NCBI GenBank assembly: GCA_963830205.1
Contig: CAWHLP010000033.1
Span: forward strand, 124,001 to 188,000
Origin: CAVSRC01 sp963830205
GTDB taxonomy: Bacteria > Pseudomonadota > Alphaproteobacteria > Rhizobiales > Kaistiaceae
DNA length: 64,000 bases
Reading direction: 5' to 3'
This document shows, piece after piece, positions 36,831 through 46,055 of the stretch. Under the pieces are notes generated by a model that was not told the DNA's origin, searched no databases, and saw only the letters and a list, made by a program, of their open reading frames with translations. Within the stretch, counting starts at the first letter, position 1. Each line of letters starts with the position of its first letter. A program made the translations under genes and the position numbers.

Positions 36831-38030
36831 CTAGACCCCGTCGAGAGCGCCGATCAGGTCCTCCGCCAGGTCCTCAACGTCCTCCAGCCCCACCGACAGG
36901 CGCAAGAGCCCCTGGGTAATGCCGAGCTCCAGCCGCGCATCTTCCGAAAGCCGCTGGTGGGTGGTGGTCGAGGGGTGGGTGATCAGGCTCTTGGCGTCGC
37001 CGAGATTGTTGGAGATGCGGATCACCTTCAGCGCATTCTCCACCGCGAAGGCGGCCTTGCGCCCGCCTTTGACCTCGAAGGCGATCATGGTCGAGCCGCC
37101 GGTCATCTGGCGCTTGGCGATCTCGGCCTGCGGATGGTCGGCGCGGCCGGGATAGAGCACGCGCGAAATCCGCTTGTGCGCGGAGAGCCGGTCGGCAAGC
37201 TCGGCCGCGTTCGCCGTCTGGCGCTCGACACGGACCGGAAGCGTCTCCAGCCCCTTGAGCAGCACCCAGGCATTGAACGGGCTCATCGACGGTCCGGTCT
37301 GGCGCAGGAAGGTATGGAGATGGTCGTCGACGAATTTCGCGTCGGCAAGGATCACCCCGCCGAGGCAGCGCCCCTGGCCGTCGATGTGCTTGGTCGCCGA
37401 ATAGACCACCACGTCGGCACCGAGCGCGAACGGCTTCTGCAAGAGCGGCGTGGCGAAGACATTGTCGACCACCAGCCTGGCGCCCGCCTGATGGGCGATC
37501 TCGGCCACCGCGGCGATGTCGATGATATCGAGCGTCGGGTTGGTCGGGCTCTCCAGGAAGAAGGCCTTGGTGTTCCTGCGCGCCGCCTTCTTCCACGCCT
37601 TGAGGTCGTTGCCGTCGACGAGAGTCGATTTGATGCCGTAGCGCGGCAGCAGGTCCTCGATGACGTAGCGGTTCGAACCGAACAGCGCCTTGGCCGCCAC
37701 CACGTGGTCGCCGGCCTTGAGCCAGGAGAGAAAGATCGAGGTGACCGCGGCCATGCCGCTGGCGGTCGCCCGCGCCGCTTCGGCGCCTTCCATCAGGCGC
37801 ATGCGCTCCTCGAACATGGCGACGGTCGGGTTGGCGTAGCGCGAATAGATGAAGCCCGGCTCGTCGCCCTTGAAGCGGCGCTCGGCCTGCTCGGCGCTGT
37901 CGTAGACATAGCTCTGGGTCATGAACAGCGCTTCCGCCGTCTCGCCGAACTGGGAACGCAGCGTTCCGCCATGGACGAGCTGGGTCGCCGGCCTGAGGGT
38001 CCGCCCAGCCTTTTTCGTCTTCCCCGCCAT
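36831..38030 (-). CDS. metZ: O-succinylhomoserine sulfhydrylase
   Basis: A 399-residue PLP enzyme making homocysteine from O-succinylhomoserine and sulfide. Family stretches: PATQLVHGGTLRSQFGET, FIYSRYANPTVAMFEERM, SPTNPTLDIIDIAAV, VVDNVFATPLLQ, and the PLP-lysine motif VYSATKHIDGQGRCLGG (about 207). I place the start at ATG 38030, with AAGGAG at the right distance. The frame is open to a second ATG at 38090 that has its own GGAGG site directly after a SAM-II aptamer. Expression is thus expected to fall when S-adenosylmethionine is abundant. Confidence 0.93.
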   Translation of the reverse strand: MAGKTKKAGRTLRPATQLVHGGTLRSQFGETAEALFMTQSYVYDSAEQAERRFKGDEPGFIYSRYANPTVAMFEERMRLMEGAEAARATASGMAAVTSIFLSWLKAGDHVVAAKALFGSNRYVIEDLLPRYGIKSTLVDGNDLKAWKKAARRNTKAFFLESPTNPTLDIIDIAAVAEIAHQAGARLVVDNVFATPLLQKPFALGADVVVYSATKHIDGQGRCLGGVILADAKFVDDHLHTFLRQTGPSMSPFNAWVLLKGLETLPVRVERQTANAAELADRLSAHKRISRVLYPGRADHPQAEIAKRQMTGGSTMIAFEVKGGRKAAFAVENALKVIRISNNLGDAKSLITHPSTTTHQRLSEDARLELGITQGLLRLSVGLEDVEDLAEDLIGALDGV

Positions 38031-38053
38031 CTCCGTCTCCTTCTCAAGGCAAC

Positions 38054-38085
38054 AAAAAACCCGGCCGCGCATGTCGGACCGGGTT
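38054..38085 (-). terminator. Intrinsic terminator in the metZ leader
   Basis: On the minus strand AACCCGGTC pairs with GGCCGGGTT (38077-38085 with 38058-38066, one G-T pair) and the right arm runs into six T (38054-38059). It lies between the SAM-II aptamer and ATG 38030, so it could act as the expression platform. Confidence 0.75.
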
Positions 38086-38100
38086 GCCATTCCCCTCCGA

Positions 38101-38153
38101 CCTTTTAGCGACTTGTTTAACGTGGCTGCAAGCCGGCCGGCTCAAATGACCAC
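38101..38153 (-). ncRNA. SAM-II riboswitch
   Basis: The minus strand reads GTGGTCATTTGAGCCGG, CCGGCTTGCAGCCACG, TTAAACAAG and TCGCTAAAAGG in order. This is the compact SAM-II (metA-motif) aptamer: a hairpin GCCGGCCGGC plus a pseudoknot formed with the downstream CGCTAAAA segment. It is known upstream of metA, metX and metZ in alphaproteobacteria. A GGAGG ribosome site follows within ten bases, then ATG 38090 and an intrinsic terminator. Confidence 0.9.
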
Positions 38154-38252
38154 GAACGTCCTGTGTCATACGGTCCTCCGACCTTGGCGTCAATCGCGAC
38201 ATCAGCTAAGGCAGAGCGTTGCCGCACGGGGCGGCGGGTTGCGTGGAGTGTC

Positions 38253-39383
38253 ATGGCCGAGCAGCTAGCGGTCGGAATCCTGCCGGCGCAGATCGTCGAG
38301 CGGATGGTCGAGGCGGGAGCCATCAGCACCGGCAGGAGCCTCGATCCCGACCAGGTCCAGCCGGCGAGCCTCGATCTCAGGCTGGGCGGGGTTGCCTACC
38401 GTGTGCGCGCCAGCTTCCTGCCCGGGCCGCAGTCGCTGGTCTCCGAACGGCTCGCCAAGCTCAAGCTGCACGAGTTCAGCCTGGCCGAGGGCGCCGTGCT
38501 CGAGACCGGCTGCGTCTACATCATTCCGCTGATGGAGAGCCTCAGGCTGCCGCGCGATGTCAGCGCCGCCGCCAACCCCAAGTCGTCCACCGGCCGCCTC
38601 GACATCTTCACCCGCATCATCACCGACCACTCCCGCGAGTTCGACAAGATCCGGCCGGGCTATGCCGGGCCGCTCTATGTCGAGGTCAGCCCGCGCACCT
38701 TCCCGGTCCTGGTGCGCGCCGGCTCGCGCCTGTCGCAGGTCCGCTTCCGCACCGGCGATGCGCGCCTCGACGACGAGGCGCTGATGGCGCTCCACCACAA
38801 GAGCACGCTGGTCGATGGCGTCCCCCATATCGAGAACGGCCTCACCGTTTCGATCGACCTCGGCGGCACGGCGGACGGCATCGTCGGCTACCGCGCCAAG
38901 CGCCACACCAGCGTCATCGACGTGGACAAGCGCGGCGCATACGCCCCGCTCGATTTCTGGGAGCCGATCGGGCGCCACTGGTCGTCCGAGCTGATCCTCG
39001 ACCCCGACCAGTTCTACATCCTGGTCTCGCGTGAGGCGGTGCACGTGCCGCCCGATTATGCCGCCGAGATGGTGCCCTTCGACCCGCTGGTCGGCGAGTT
39101 CCGCGTCCACTATGCCGGCTTCTTCGATCCCGGCTTCGGCCACAGCGAGGCGGGCGGCACCGGCAGCCGCGCGGTGCTCGAGGTGAGGAGCCATGAAGTG
39201 CCCTTCATCCTCGAGCACGGCCAGACCGTGGGCCGCCTGGTCTACGAGCCGATGACCCGGCGGCCGGCGAGGCTCTACGGCACCGACATGGCGTCCAACT
39301 ATCAGGCCCAGGGCCTCAAGCTTTCCAAGCACTTCCGCACCGGCCCGCAACCGCGGGCGAACGGCGACAGGCCAGCGCCGTAG
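38253..39383 (+). CDS. dcd: 2'-deoxycytidine 5'-triphosphate deaminase, two-domain type
   Basis: A 376-residue protein made of two dUTPase-like halves, about twice the length of E. coli Dcd (193 aa). The first half carries SLDLRLGGVAYRVRASFLPG (about 41-60), ANPKSSTGRLDIFTRII (about 108), and the catalytic-type stretch YVEVSPRTFPVLVRAGSRLSQVRF. The second half has EPIGRHWSSELILDPDQFYILVS and AVLEVRSHEVPFILEHGQTVGRLVYE. It should make dUTP from dCTP for thymidylate synthesis. ATG 38253 follows GTGGAG. It is divergent from metZ. Confidence 0.85.
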   Translation: MAEQLAVGILPAQIVERMVEAGAISTGRSLDPDQVQPASLDLRLGGVAYRVRASFLPGPQSLVSERLAKLKLHEFSLAEGAVLETGCVYIIPLMESLRLPRDVSAAANPKSSTGRLDIFTRIITDHSREFDKIRPGYAGPLYVEVSPRTFPVLVRAGSRLSQVRFRTGDARLDDEALMALHHKSTLVDGVPHIENGLTVSIDLGGTADGIVGYRAKRHTSVIDVDKRGAYAPLDFWEPIGRHWSSELILDPDQFYILVSREAVHVPPDYAAEMVPFDPLVGEFRVHYAGFFDPGFGHSEAGGTGSRAVLEVRSHEVPFILEHGQTVGRLVYEPMTRRPARLYGTDMASNYQAQGLKLSKHFRTGPQPRANGDRPAP

Positions 39384-39430
39384 CCATAGCGCGCATCAGG
39401 AATGCGTGGGTTGCCCAGCCCCAAGGCCGA

Positions 39431-39570
39431 ACCCTCCCCTTGAGGGAGGGTCGAAACCGCGAGAGCGGTTTCGGGGAGGGGTCTGAACCTATCGGCCAGT
39501 CTAGTGCCCCCCCTCCCGAAAGTGTCTCGCTTGTGCTCGCCACTTTCGACCTCCCCTCAAGGGGGAGGTT
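39431..39570. repeat. Palindromic mosaic element R4 (two inverted units)
   Basis: Left unit: ACCCTCCCCT...AGGGAGGGT, the stem CGAAACCGC/GCGGTTTCG, and the box GGGGAGGGGT. Right unit, inverted: CCCCTCC, CGAAAGTG...CACTTTCG, and ACCTCCCCT...AGGGGGAGGT. It sits between dcd and the converging ligase gene. Confidence 0.75.
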
Positions 39571-39612
39571 CAAGGCGGAGCGCTTTCCTGCTCCCCCGGC
39601 CATACCCCGTCC

Positions 39613-41347
39613 TCACGCCCCGATCATCTTCTCCAGCGTCTCCAGCCGGTCGGCCTCGCCCGGCGGCTTGTCCCAGCGCAGCCGCGCGATGCGCGGAAAG
39701 CGCATGGCGATGCCGGAGCGGTGGCGGGTCGAGCGTTGCAGCCCCTCGAAGGCGACCTCGAGCACCAGGCCCTTGCCGGCCTCGTGCACCACCTCGCGCA
39801 CCGGGCCGAAGCGGTTGACGGTGTTGTTGCGCACGAACCGGTCGATCTCGGCGAGCTCCTGGTCGGTGAAGCCGAAATAGGCCTTGCCCACCGGCACCAG
39901 TTCCTCGCCCGCCTCGCCGGAACGCCAGACCCCGAATGTGTAGTCGGAATAATAGGACGAGCGCTTGCCGTGGCCGCGCTGGGCATACATCAGCACGGCG
40001 TCGACGGTGTGCGGATCGCGCTTCCACTTGAACCACGGCCCCTTCGGCCGGCCGGGCTCGTAGACCGAGTCCCAGCGCTTCAGCATCACGCCTTCGATCA
40101 CCGCCTCCGGCGGCGCCGCGCGGAGAGCCGCCAGCCCTCGCACGTCGGCGTAGGCGAGCAGCGGCGACAGATCCATGCGCCGCGACAGCGAGCGCGCGAT
40201 CGCCCGCTCCAGCCGCCGGCGCCGTTCGCGGAAGGTGAGGGCGCGGATGTCCTCGCCGCCGTCCACCAGGCAGTCGTAGACGCGCAGATAGGCCGGGTGG
40301 CTGGCGAGCAGCTTGGGCGTCACCGTCTTGCGGTTCAGCCGCTGTTGCAGGTCGGCGAAGCTGCGCACGACGAAACCGTCCGCGTCTGCATGTCCGACCA
40401 GCAGCTCGCCGTCGAGCGCCGCCTCCACGTCGAGCCCGGCGACGATGTCCGGGAAGGTTGCGAGATGTCGTCGCCGGTGCGCGTGTAGAGCCGCACGACG
40501 CCGTCCTCGTTCACCGCCTGCACGCGGATGCCGTCCCATTTCCATTCGGCGGCGTAGGTCTCCGGCGTGATCGAGCGCAGGTCCTCCTCGGCGATCGCCT
40601 GCGCCAGCATCACCGGGCGGAACGGCGCCTCGACCTTCGATTGCCGGCGCCGGTCCGCGTCCTTCAGCCCAGGCGAAGAGGTCGCGGTAGGGCGGCTTGA
40701 GCCCGTGCCACACCTCCTCGATCTCGTTCACCTGCTTGTCCGCGAGGTCGGCCACCGCCTGCTTGGCGAGCCGCGCCGAGACGCCGATCCTGAGGCCCCC
40801 GGTGACAAGCTTGATCAGCGCCCAGCGCCCCGACGCATCGAGCCGGTCGAGCCAGCCTTCCACCAGCCGCGGCCCCTCCGTGCGCGACGCCGCCTGCAGC
40901 CGCTCGACGATCTCGGCAAGACGGGCCGTGTCGCCCGCCTCTTCTCCTCCCCCTGAAAGGGGGAGGTCGGTTGGCGAAGCCAACCGGGTGGGGGTCATTG
41001 CCGCTGACCCCTCCCTGCCGCTTCGCGGCGACCTCCCCCTTTCAGGGGCGGGGGAAGAGCCCGATGTCGCCGTCCCCCGCCGGCCAGATGAGCGCGATCG
41101 TCTCGGCGAGGTCGCCGACATAGTCGTAGGAATAGGCGAACAGCACCGCGTCGACCCGCTCCACCACCATCGCCCTCAGCATCGCCGGCTTGACGCTGGC
41201 GATGGCGAGGTCGCCGGTGAGCGCCGCCAGCGCATAGCCGCGGTCGGGGTCGGGCGTCTGGCGCAGATAGTCGGTCATCAGCCGCAGCTTGGTATTGCGC
41301 TGCGGCGTCAGCACGAGCCGGTCGAGAAGGGCGGCGAAGGCGCGCAT
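39613..41347 (-). pseudogene. ATP-dependent DNA ligase of the ligase-associated damage-response set (interrupted)
   Basis: About 540 residues in family terms. The start is normal: MRAFAALLDRLVLTPQRN, DPDRGYALAALTG, YDYVGDLAETIALIWP. Element R5 then brings a TGA (in its CCCCTGAAAGG loop), and the frame is lost. It resumes at ARLAEIVERLQAA. One extra C at 40668-40670 and one missing base at 40460-40461 put the nucleotidylation motif EWKWDGIRVQ (lysine codon 40539-40541) into another frame. Downstream motifs LDGELLVG, EGVMLKRWDSVY and WFKWKRDPHTVD are intact. As written, no single frame has an active site. The 1-base changes may be sequence errors; the 100-base insertion is not. Confidence 0.85.
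40946..41052. repeat. Palindromic mosaic element R5, inside the ligase gene
   Basis: Two inverted units: CCTCCCCCT/AGGGGGAGG, GGTTGGC/GCCAACC and GGGTGGGGGTC on the left; GACCCCTCCCTG, CCGC...GCGG and CCTCCCCCTTTCAGG on the right. The left unit is identical over 54 bases to the right unit of R3 in reverse complement. Confidence 0.8.
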
Positions 41348-41383
41348 GGGGGGAGGTTAGGCGTCGCTGGCGCGGCGGGGAAG

Positions 41384-43435
41384 TCAGCCCCAGCGCTGGC
41401 GCATCCGCGCGCCGACGTCGATGCGCGGGACCGCGGCCCGCAGCGGCGGCGCGCCCGCCACCGCCGGTGGCCACAGCGTGGCGCGGAAATGAGAGAGGAT
41501 CGCCTCGGGGATGAAGCGCGTGCGCTGGGTGAAGAGATGGCGGTCGCCGCCGCGCCGCTGCTGCAGGACATAGCAGCGCTGCGGCACCATGAGGTCGAGC
41601 TCGTCCTTCGCCCGCGTCATGGCGACATAGAGCAGCCGCCGCTCCTCCTCGATCTCGTCGCGGCTGCCGACGCCGAGGTCGGAGGGGATGCAGCCGTCGA
41701 TGGCGTTGAGCACGAAGACCGATTTCCACTCCTGCCCCTTGGCCGAGTGGATGGTGGAGAGGATCAGGTAGTCCTCGTCCTTGAGCGGCGGCCCGGCCTC
41801 GTCGCTGGTGGCGTCGGGCGGGTCGAGGGTGAGTTCGGTCAGGAAGCGTTCGCGGCTCGGGTAGCCGGCGGCGATCTGCTCGAGCTGCAAGAGGTCGTTG
41901 CGGCGGATGACGGCATCCTCGTGGATGCGCTCCAGATGCGGCTCGTACCACAGCCGCACCGCTTCCATCTCCGCCGGCCAGCCGCTGCGTCCGCTGCGCA
42001 AGCCATTGGCGAGCCTGGCAAAATCCGGCCAGTCCGCGGCCGCCCGCGATGGCGGCTGATAGGCGGAGAGCGCCGCGCCCGCCTCCTGCGTCTCCGCCAG
42101 ATGGTCGAGCACGTCGGCCGCCGTCGACGGGCCGATGCCGGGCAGGAGCTGGAGCACGCGGAAGCCCGACACGCGGTCGCGCGGGTTCTCGGCGAAGCGC
42201 AGCAGCGCCAGCACGTCCTTCACATGGGCGGCATCGAGGAACTTGAGCCCGCCATATTTGACGAAGGGGATGTTCCGCCGGGTGAGTTCGATTTCGAGCT
42301 GGCCCGAGTGATGGGCGGTGCGGAAGAGCACCGCCTGCTCCTTCAGCGCCATGCCGCCTTCCCGGTTCTCCAGCACCCGCTCGACCACGTAGCGCGCCTC
42401 TTCGGCCTCGTCGGCGGTGATGACCAGCGCCGGCTTGTCGCCGGAGACGCGCTCCGACCACAGCTCCTTGGCGTAGCGCTCCTCCGCCAGCGCGATCACC
42501 GCATTGGAGGCGGCAAGGATCGCCTGGGTCGAGCGGTAGTTGCGCGACAGCGTGACGACGGCGGCCGGCGGGCTGAAGCTCTCCGGAAAATCGAGGATGT
42601 TGCGCACCGTCGCCGCGCGGAAGGAATAGATCGACTGGGCGTCGTCGCCGACCACGACCACCCCGCGCCCGTCCGGCCTCAGCGCCAGCAGGATCGCGGC
42701 CTGCAGCCGGTTGGTGTCCTGGTATTCGTCGACCAGGATGTGGTCGAAGCGGGAGCCGATGTCGGCGGCGATCGCCGGCTCCTCCAGCATCGCCGCCAGA
42801 TAGAGCAGCAGGTCGTCGTAATCGAGCACGTTCTGGCTCTGCTTGGCCTCCGTATAGGCGCGGAACAGGCGCGAGAGTTCGTCGTGCCAGCCGGCGCACC
42901 ACGGGAAGGCGTGCGCCAGCACTTCGCCAAGCTCGGCTTGCTGATTGACCGTGCGCGAATAGATGGCCAGGCACGTCGCCTTGGTGGGGAAGCGCTTCTC
43001 CGTGTGCGACAGGCCGAGCTCGTGGCGGGCAAGGTTCATCAGGTCGGCCGAATCCTCCCGGTCGTGGATGGTGAAGCTGGGATCGAGGCCGATGGTGCCG
43101 GCATATTCGCGCAAGAGCCGCGCGCCGATGCCGTGGAAGGTGCCGGACCAGGCAAGCGTCGGCGGCGCGCTGGTGGCGGGGAGCGCGCGTGCGACGATCC
43201 GCTCCACCCGGCGGGTCATCTCGTTCGCCGCCCGGCGCGAGAAGGTCATCAGCAGGATGCGGCCGGGATTGGCGCCGTTGACCACCAGATGGGCGACCCG
43301 GTGGGCCAGCGTGTTGGTCTTGCCCGAGCCGGCACCGGCGATGATGAGCAGCGGCCCCGGCGCCGCCGCGCCCGCGCCATGCACCACGGCGCGGCGCTGG
43401 TCGGGGTTGAGCGTGTCGACAGGGGCGGCGGACAT
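41384..43435 (-). CDS. UvrD/Rep-type ATP-dependent 3'-5' DNA helicase
   Basis: A 683-residue superfamily 1 helicase. Motifs in order: Q-motif LNPDQRRAVVHG, I AGAGSGKTNTLAHRV (about 33), Ia LLMTFSRRAANEMTRRV, II LVDEYQDTN (about 235), III VVGDDAQSIYSFR, IV LSRNYRS, V LSTIHSAKGQEWKSVFV, and VI RRLLYVAMTRAKDEL. All are intact. It is shorter than UvrD (720 aa) and resembles the helicases found next to this ligase in alphaproteobacteria. ATG 43435 is the natural start; the frame is open 21 codons upstream. It lies 36 bases before the ligase start on the same strand, so they are probably co-transcribed. Confidence 0.9.
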   Translation of the reverse strand: MSAAPVDTLNPDQRRAVVHGAGAAAPGPLLIIAGAGSGKTNTLAHRVAHLVVNGANPGRILLMTFSRRAANEMTRRVERIVARALPATSAPPTLAWSGTFHGIGARLLREYAGTIGLDPSFTIHDREDSADLMNLARHELGLSHTEKRFPTKATCLAIYSRTVNQQAELGEVLAHAFPWCAGWHDELSRLFRAYTEAKQSQNVLDYDDLLLYLAAMLEEPAIAADIGSRFDHILVDEYQDTNRLQAAILLALRPDGRGVVVVGDDAQSIYSFRAATVRNILDFPESFSPPAAVVTLSRNYRSTQAILAASNAVIALAEERYAKELWSERVSGDKPALVITADEAEEARYVVERVLENREGGMALKEQAVLFRTAHHSGQLEIELTRRNIPFVKYGGLKFLDAAHVKDVLALLRFAENPRDRVSGFRVLQLLPGIGPSTAADVLDHLAETQEAGAALSAYQPPSRAAADWPDFARLANGLRSGRSGWPAEMEAVRLWYEPHLERIHEDAVIRRNDLLQLEQIAAGYPSRERFLTELTLDPPDATSDEAGPPLKDEDYLILSTIHSAKGQEWKSVFVLNAIDGCIPSDLGVGSRDEIEEERRLLYVAMTRAKDELDLMVPQRCYVLQQRRGGDRHLFTQRTRFIPEAILSHFRATLWPPAVAGAPPLRAAVPRIDVGARMRQRWG

Positions 43436-43580
43436 CTCTTGCCGAATCAAATGGTTGCAGCGACGCCCGAGCAAATCCGATTCACGCTTTGTTCGCAATC
43501 GCCAAGGCGCCCCACCTTCATCTCGCCGCGATTTTCGTTAATGCTGTTGGCAGCTTGGCGCCGGGCGTCAACACGAACGG

Positions 43581-43609
43581 TTAACCTTGGCGGCAAATCC
43601 TCCTATAAT
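43581..43609 (+). promoter_or_regulatory. Sigma70-like promoter for the 43634 gene
   Basis: TTAACC at 43581-43586 and TATAAT at 43604-43609 with a 17-base spacer. The predicted start near 43616 gives an 18-base leader. Confidence 0.55.
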
Positions 43610-43633
43610 CGTTGCCCGGGCGGGTAGGTGGCC

Positions 43634-44575
43634 ATGCGCGATCAGAGTTTGTCCCTGCGTATTCTGGTGCTCGCGGTCCTGCTGCTGGTGGTGGCGGCCG
43701 CTTGCGTCGCTATCCTTGTGGTGGCGGGAATCCTCAATCCGCGCCCGACCTACATGGCGATCGCCGGTGCGGCGATCCTGATCGTCGCCACCTTGGGCGC
43801 GGCCATCTCGGCGCTCGGCCCCAAATACCGCCCGACGCCGCTGCTGACGCCGCTTTTCGCGGGCGTCCTGGCGGCGTTTCTGGCCACGGTGGCGATCTAT
43901 GCCGCCCATGCCCACTTCGTGCCGAACCGGGCTGCGGTTGCCTCCGCGGAGGTCAAGCCCGCGGCCAAACCGGCCAAGCCCGCCAAGCCGCCCAAGACCA
44001 TGGTGCAGCCGGTGAAGGCCGAGACCGACAAGGCTCCGGTCGCGCCCGATCTTGCTGCCGCACCGCCGCCGCCGCCGGCGGCGCCGGCACCGGCTGCGGT
44101 GCCCAGCTTCGATCCCGCCACCTTCACGCCGCCGGCGGCGAATGCCGAGGCTGTCGTCCCGGCGGCTCCGGCAGCCGCGGCGGATGTCCAGCCGGCGATG
44201 GCCGAGGTTGCGACGCCCAAGGAGCCCGCTGGCGCGGCGACCGCCAAGCCGGCGGCTGAAACGACCCCCGTCAACGTTGCCGCCGTCGCGCCACCGACCC
44301 AGGCTGCGGACAAGGCCGGCCCTGCCGACGGGGCCAAGAAGCCGCCCGTCGCCGCGATCCCGCTTCCCGCCGCAGCGCCCGACAAGACGGCCAGGCAGAG
44401 CCCCGATCAGCCGGTGAACCTGACCTCCGGCTTCGATCCGTCGGGACCGGTCGCGGCCGAGCCCGGCGCGCCGATGGCGCTCGATGCCGCCGACGTCGCG
44501 GCGGTGCACCACGCGGCTATTCCGCCTCTTCCTCGTATCCGACCATGTGGAGGGGCCGGGCCGGCGTGCCCCTGA
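43634..44575 (+). CDS. Hypothetical membrane protein with Pro/Ala-rich tail
   Basis: About 313 residues. Three hydrophobic helices occupy the N-terminus (about 10-35, 42-62 and 72-95). Then a long region rich in Ala, Pro, Lys and Val (about 100-280) looks disordered and may span the periplasm. No known domain. ATG 43634 is preferred over GTG 43628, with a good promoter just upstream. The last 59 bases overlap the converging exonuclease gene; the final 20 residues have no particular character, so an indel may have removed an earlier stop. Confidence 0.6.
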   Translation: MRDQSLSLRILVLAVLLLVVAAACVAILVVAGILNPRPTYMAIAGAAILIVATLGAAISALGPKYRPTPLLTPLFAGVLAAFLATVAIYAAHAHFVPNRAAVASAEVKPAAKPAKPAKPPKTMVQPVKAETDKAPVAPDLAAAPPPPPAAPAPAAVPSFDPATFTPPAANAEAVVPAAPAAAADVQPAMAEVATPKEPAGAATAKPAAETTPVNVAAVAPPTQAADKAGPADGAKKPPVAAIPLPAAAPDKTARQSPDQPVNLTSGFDPSGPVAAEPGAPMALDAADVAAVHHAAIPPLPRIRPCGGAGPACP

Positions 44576-45527
44576 GGGCGCACCAGCGCACCAGCGCTTC
44601 CTCGCGGCCGTGGGTGACCCATACCTCCGCCGGGTCGATCTCGGCGATGGTGGCGGTCAGTTCGTCCCAGTCGGCGTGATCCGATAGCACCAGCGGCAGC
44701 TCGACGCCGGCCTGTCTGGCGCGCTGGCGGATGTTCATCCAGCCCGAGGCGACGCAGGCGACGGGATCGGGGAAACGCCGCGCCCAGCGTTCGGCGATCT
44801 CGCTCGGCGGACACACCACGATCGCCCCGGCGAAATCGCCCTTCCTGGCCGTCGCGACGGTTGCCGGCGCCAGCGGCCCCAGCACCACGCCGAAGTCCTC
44901 GTAGAGCTTGCATAGCCGCTCCATGGCGCCGTGCAGATAGATGGTGCGCTCGTAGCCCTGGTCGCGCAGCATGCGGATGACGCGCTGTGCCTTGCCGAGC
45001 GAATAGGCGCCGACCAGGTGCGCCCGTTCGGGAAATTGCGCCACGGAAGCAAGCAGCTTGGCGATCTCCCCCTCCGGCGGCGGATGGCGGAAGACCGGCA
45101 GCGCGAAGGTCGCCTCGCTGATGAAGACGTCGCAGGCGACCGGCTCGAAGGGGGCGCAGGTCGGGTCCTTCTGCCGCTTGTAGTCGCCCGAGGCGACGAT
45201 CCTGAGGCCCTTGTGCTCCACCGCGATCTGCGCCGAACCGAGCACATGTCCGGCCGGGTGGAAGGAGACGCTGACATCGCCCAGCCGCAATACGTCGCCA
45301 TAGGCGACCGCCTGGGTCGCTCCGGCAAAGCCGGCGCCCATGCGCGCCGCCATGATGGCGAGCGTCTCGGCTGTCGCCAGCACCCGCTCGTGCCCCGGCC
45401 GCGCGTGGTCGGAATGGCCGTGGGTGATGAGCGCGCGCGCGACCGGCCGGGTCGGGTCGATGTGGAAGCCGCCCGCCGGGCACCACAGGCCGGCGGGGGA
45501 GGGGGTGAGCAGCTCTTCCGGGCGCAT
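44517..45527 (-). CDS. Ligase-associated DNA-damage-response exonuclease (metallo-beta-lactamase / CPSF fold)
   Basis: A 336-residue nuclease related to mRNA 3'-end processing factors. The metal site is THGHSDHARPGH (about 36-47). Further landmarks are FHPAGHVLGSAQI (about 93), VASGDYKRQKDPTC (about 119), FISEATFALP, and a late WVTHGREEALVRW. This is one of four proteins that usually form an operon with the ATP ligase, the Lhr-type helicase and PdeM. It is the only one of the four here that is intact. ATG 45527 fits the family N-terminus (RPEELLTPSPAGLWCPAGGFHIDP); ATG 45584 would add 19 residues. Confidence 0.9.
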   Translation of the reverse strand: MRPEELLTPSPAGLWCPAGGFHIDPTRPVARALITHGHSDHARPGHERVLATAETLAIMAARMGAGFAGATQAVAYGDVLRLGDVSVSFHPAGHVLGSAQIAVEHKGLRIVASGDYKRQKDPTCAPFEPVACDVFISEATFALPVFRHPPPEGEIAKLLASVAQFPERAHLVGAYSLGKAQRVIRMLRDQGYERTIYLHGAMERLCKLYEDFGVVLGPLAPATVATARKGDFAGAIVVCPPSEIAERWARRFPDPVACVASGWMNIRQRARQAGVELPLVLSDHADWDELTATIAEIDPAEVWVTHGREEALVRWCALRGTPARPLHMVGYEEEAE

Positions 45528-45646
45528 GGGGCGAGAATAGAGGCTGGCTCGCCCGCCGTCAGTGAATTGCGGGTCGTCGGCCATTGCAGCTTTCTGCGGC
45601 GAGGATCATGTTGGAACCCCCATTGTGGGAGGGAGGTTCGCTCATC

Positions 45647-45892
45647 ATGTCCTGGATCATCTTCATCATCGTCGGCGTGGTCGCCGGCTGGCTTGCCGGC
45701 CAGGTCGTGCGTGGCGGCGGGTTCGGCTTGGTGGGCGACCTGGTTGTCGGCGTCGTCGGCGCGTTGATCGCGGGATGGCTGTTTCCGACGGTCGGGCTCA
45801 GCCTGGGCGGCGGCATCATCGGTGCGATCATCTCGTCGGCCATCGGCGCCATCATCCTTCTGTTCGTCCTGCGGCTGATCAAGCGCGCCTGA
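45647..45892 (+). CDS. GlsB/YeaQ/YmgE-family small membrane protein
   Basis: An 81-residue, almost wholly hydrophobic protein. It has the family pattern: MSWIIFIIVGVVAGWLAG, a Gly-rich turn GGGFGLVGDLVVGVVGALIAGWLF, and GGIIGAIISSAIGAIILLFVL with a basic end. These proteins are linked to stress response or placed among transglycosylase-associated proteins; the molecular role is unclear. ATG 45647 is preceded by GGGAGG at 45630-45635. Confidence 0.88.
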   Translation: MSWIIFIIVGVVAGWLAGQVVRGGGFGLVGDLVVGVVGALIAGWLFPTVGLSLGGGIIGAIISSAIGAIILLFVLRLIKRA

Positions 45893-46055
45893 CGCTCGCC
45901 TCGACACGGAAGATCGAAGGTTCCATGCCGCTTGGGTCGCAGATTGGCCCGCAGGCAGCCTGATCCTGTCAGCAGGAATCGGCAGCGGCGCGAACGCGGC
46001 TTTCCTGTGGCTGCCGCCATGCTGCGCTGCTGAAACAGGAGGATGGAGGCGGGCT
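45893..46055. other. Gap between the small membrane protein and the Crp-type gene
   Basis: No gene, hairpin or repeat that I can support. Confidence 0.4.

Noticed and set aside
43581..43586. GGTTAACC as a CtrA half-site
   Set aside because: No second TTAA at the N7 spacing; it fits better as a -35 element.
40697..43627. A 976-codon plus-strand open frame
   Set aside because: It is antisense to the UvrD-like helicase, whose seven motifs are all present on the minus strand.
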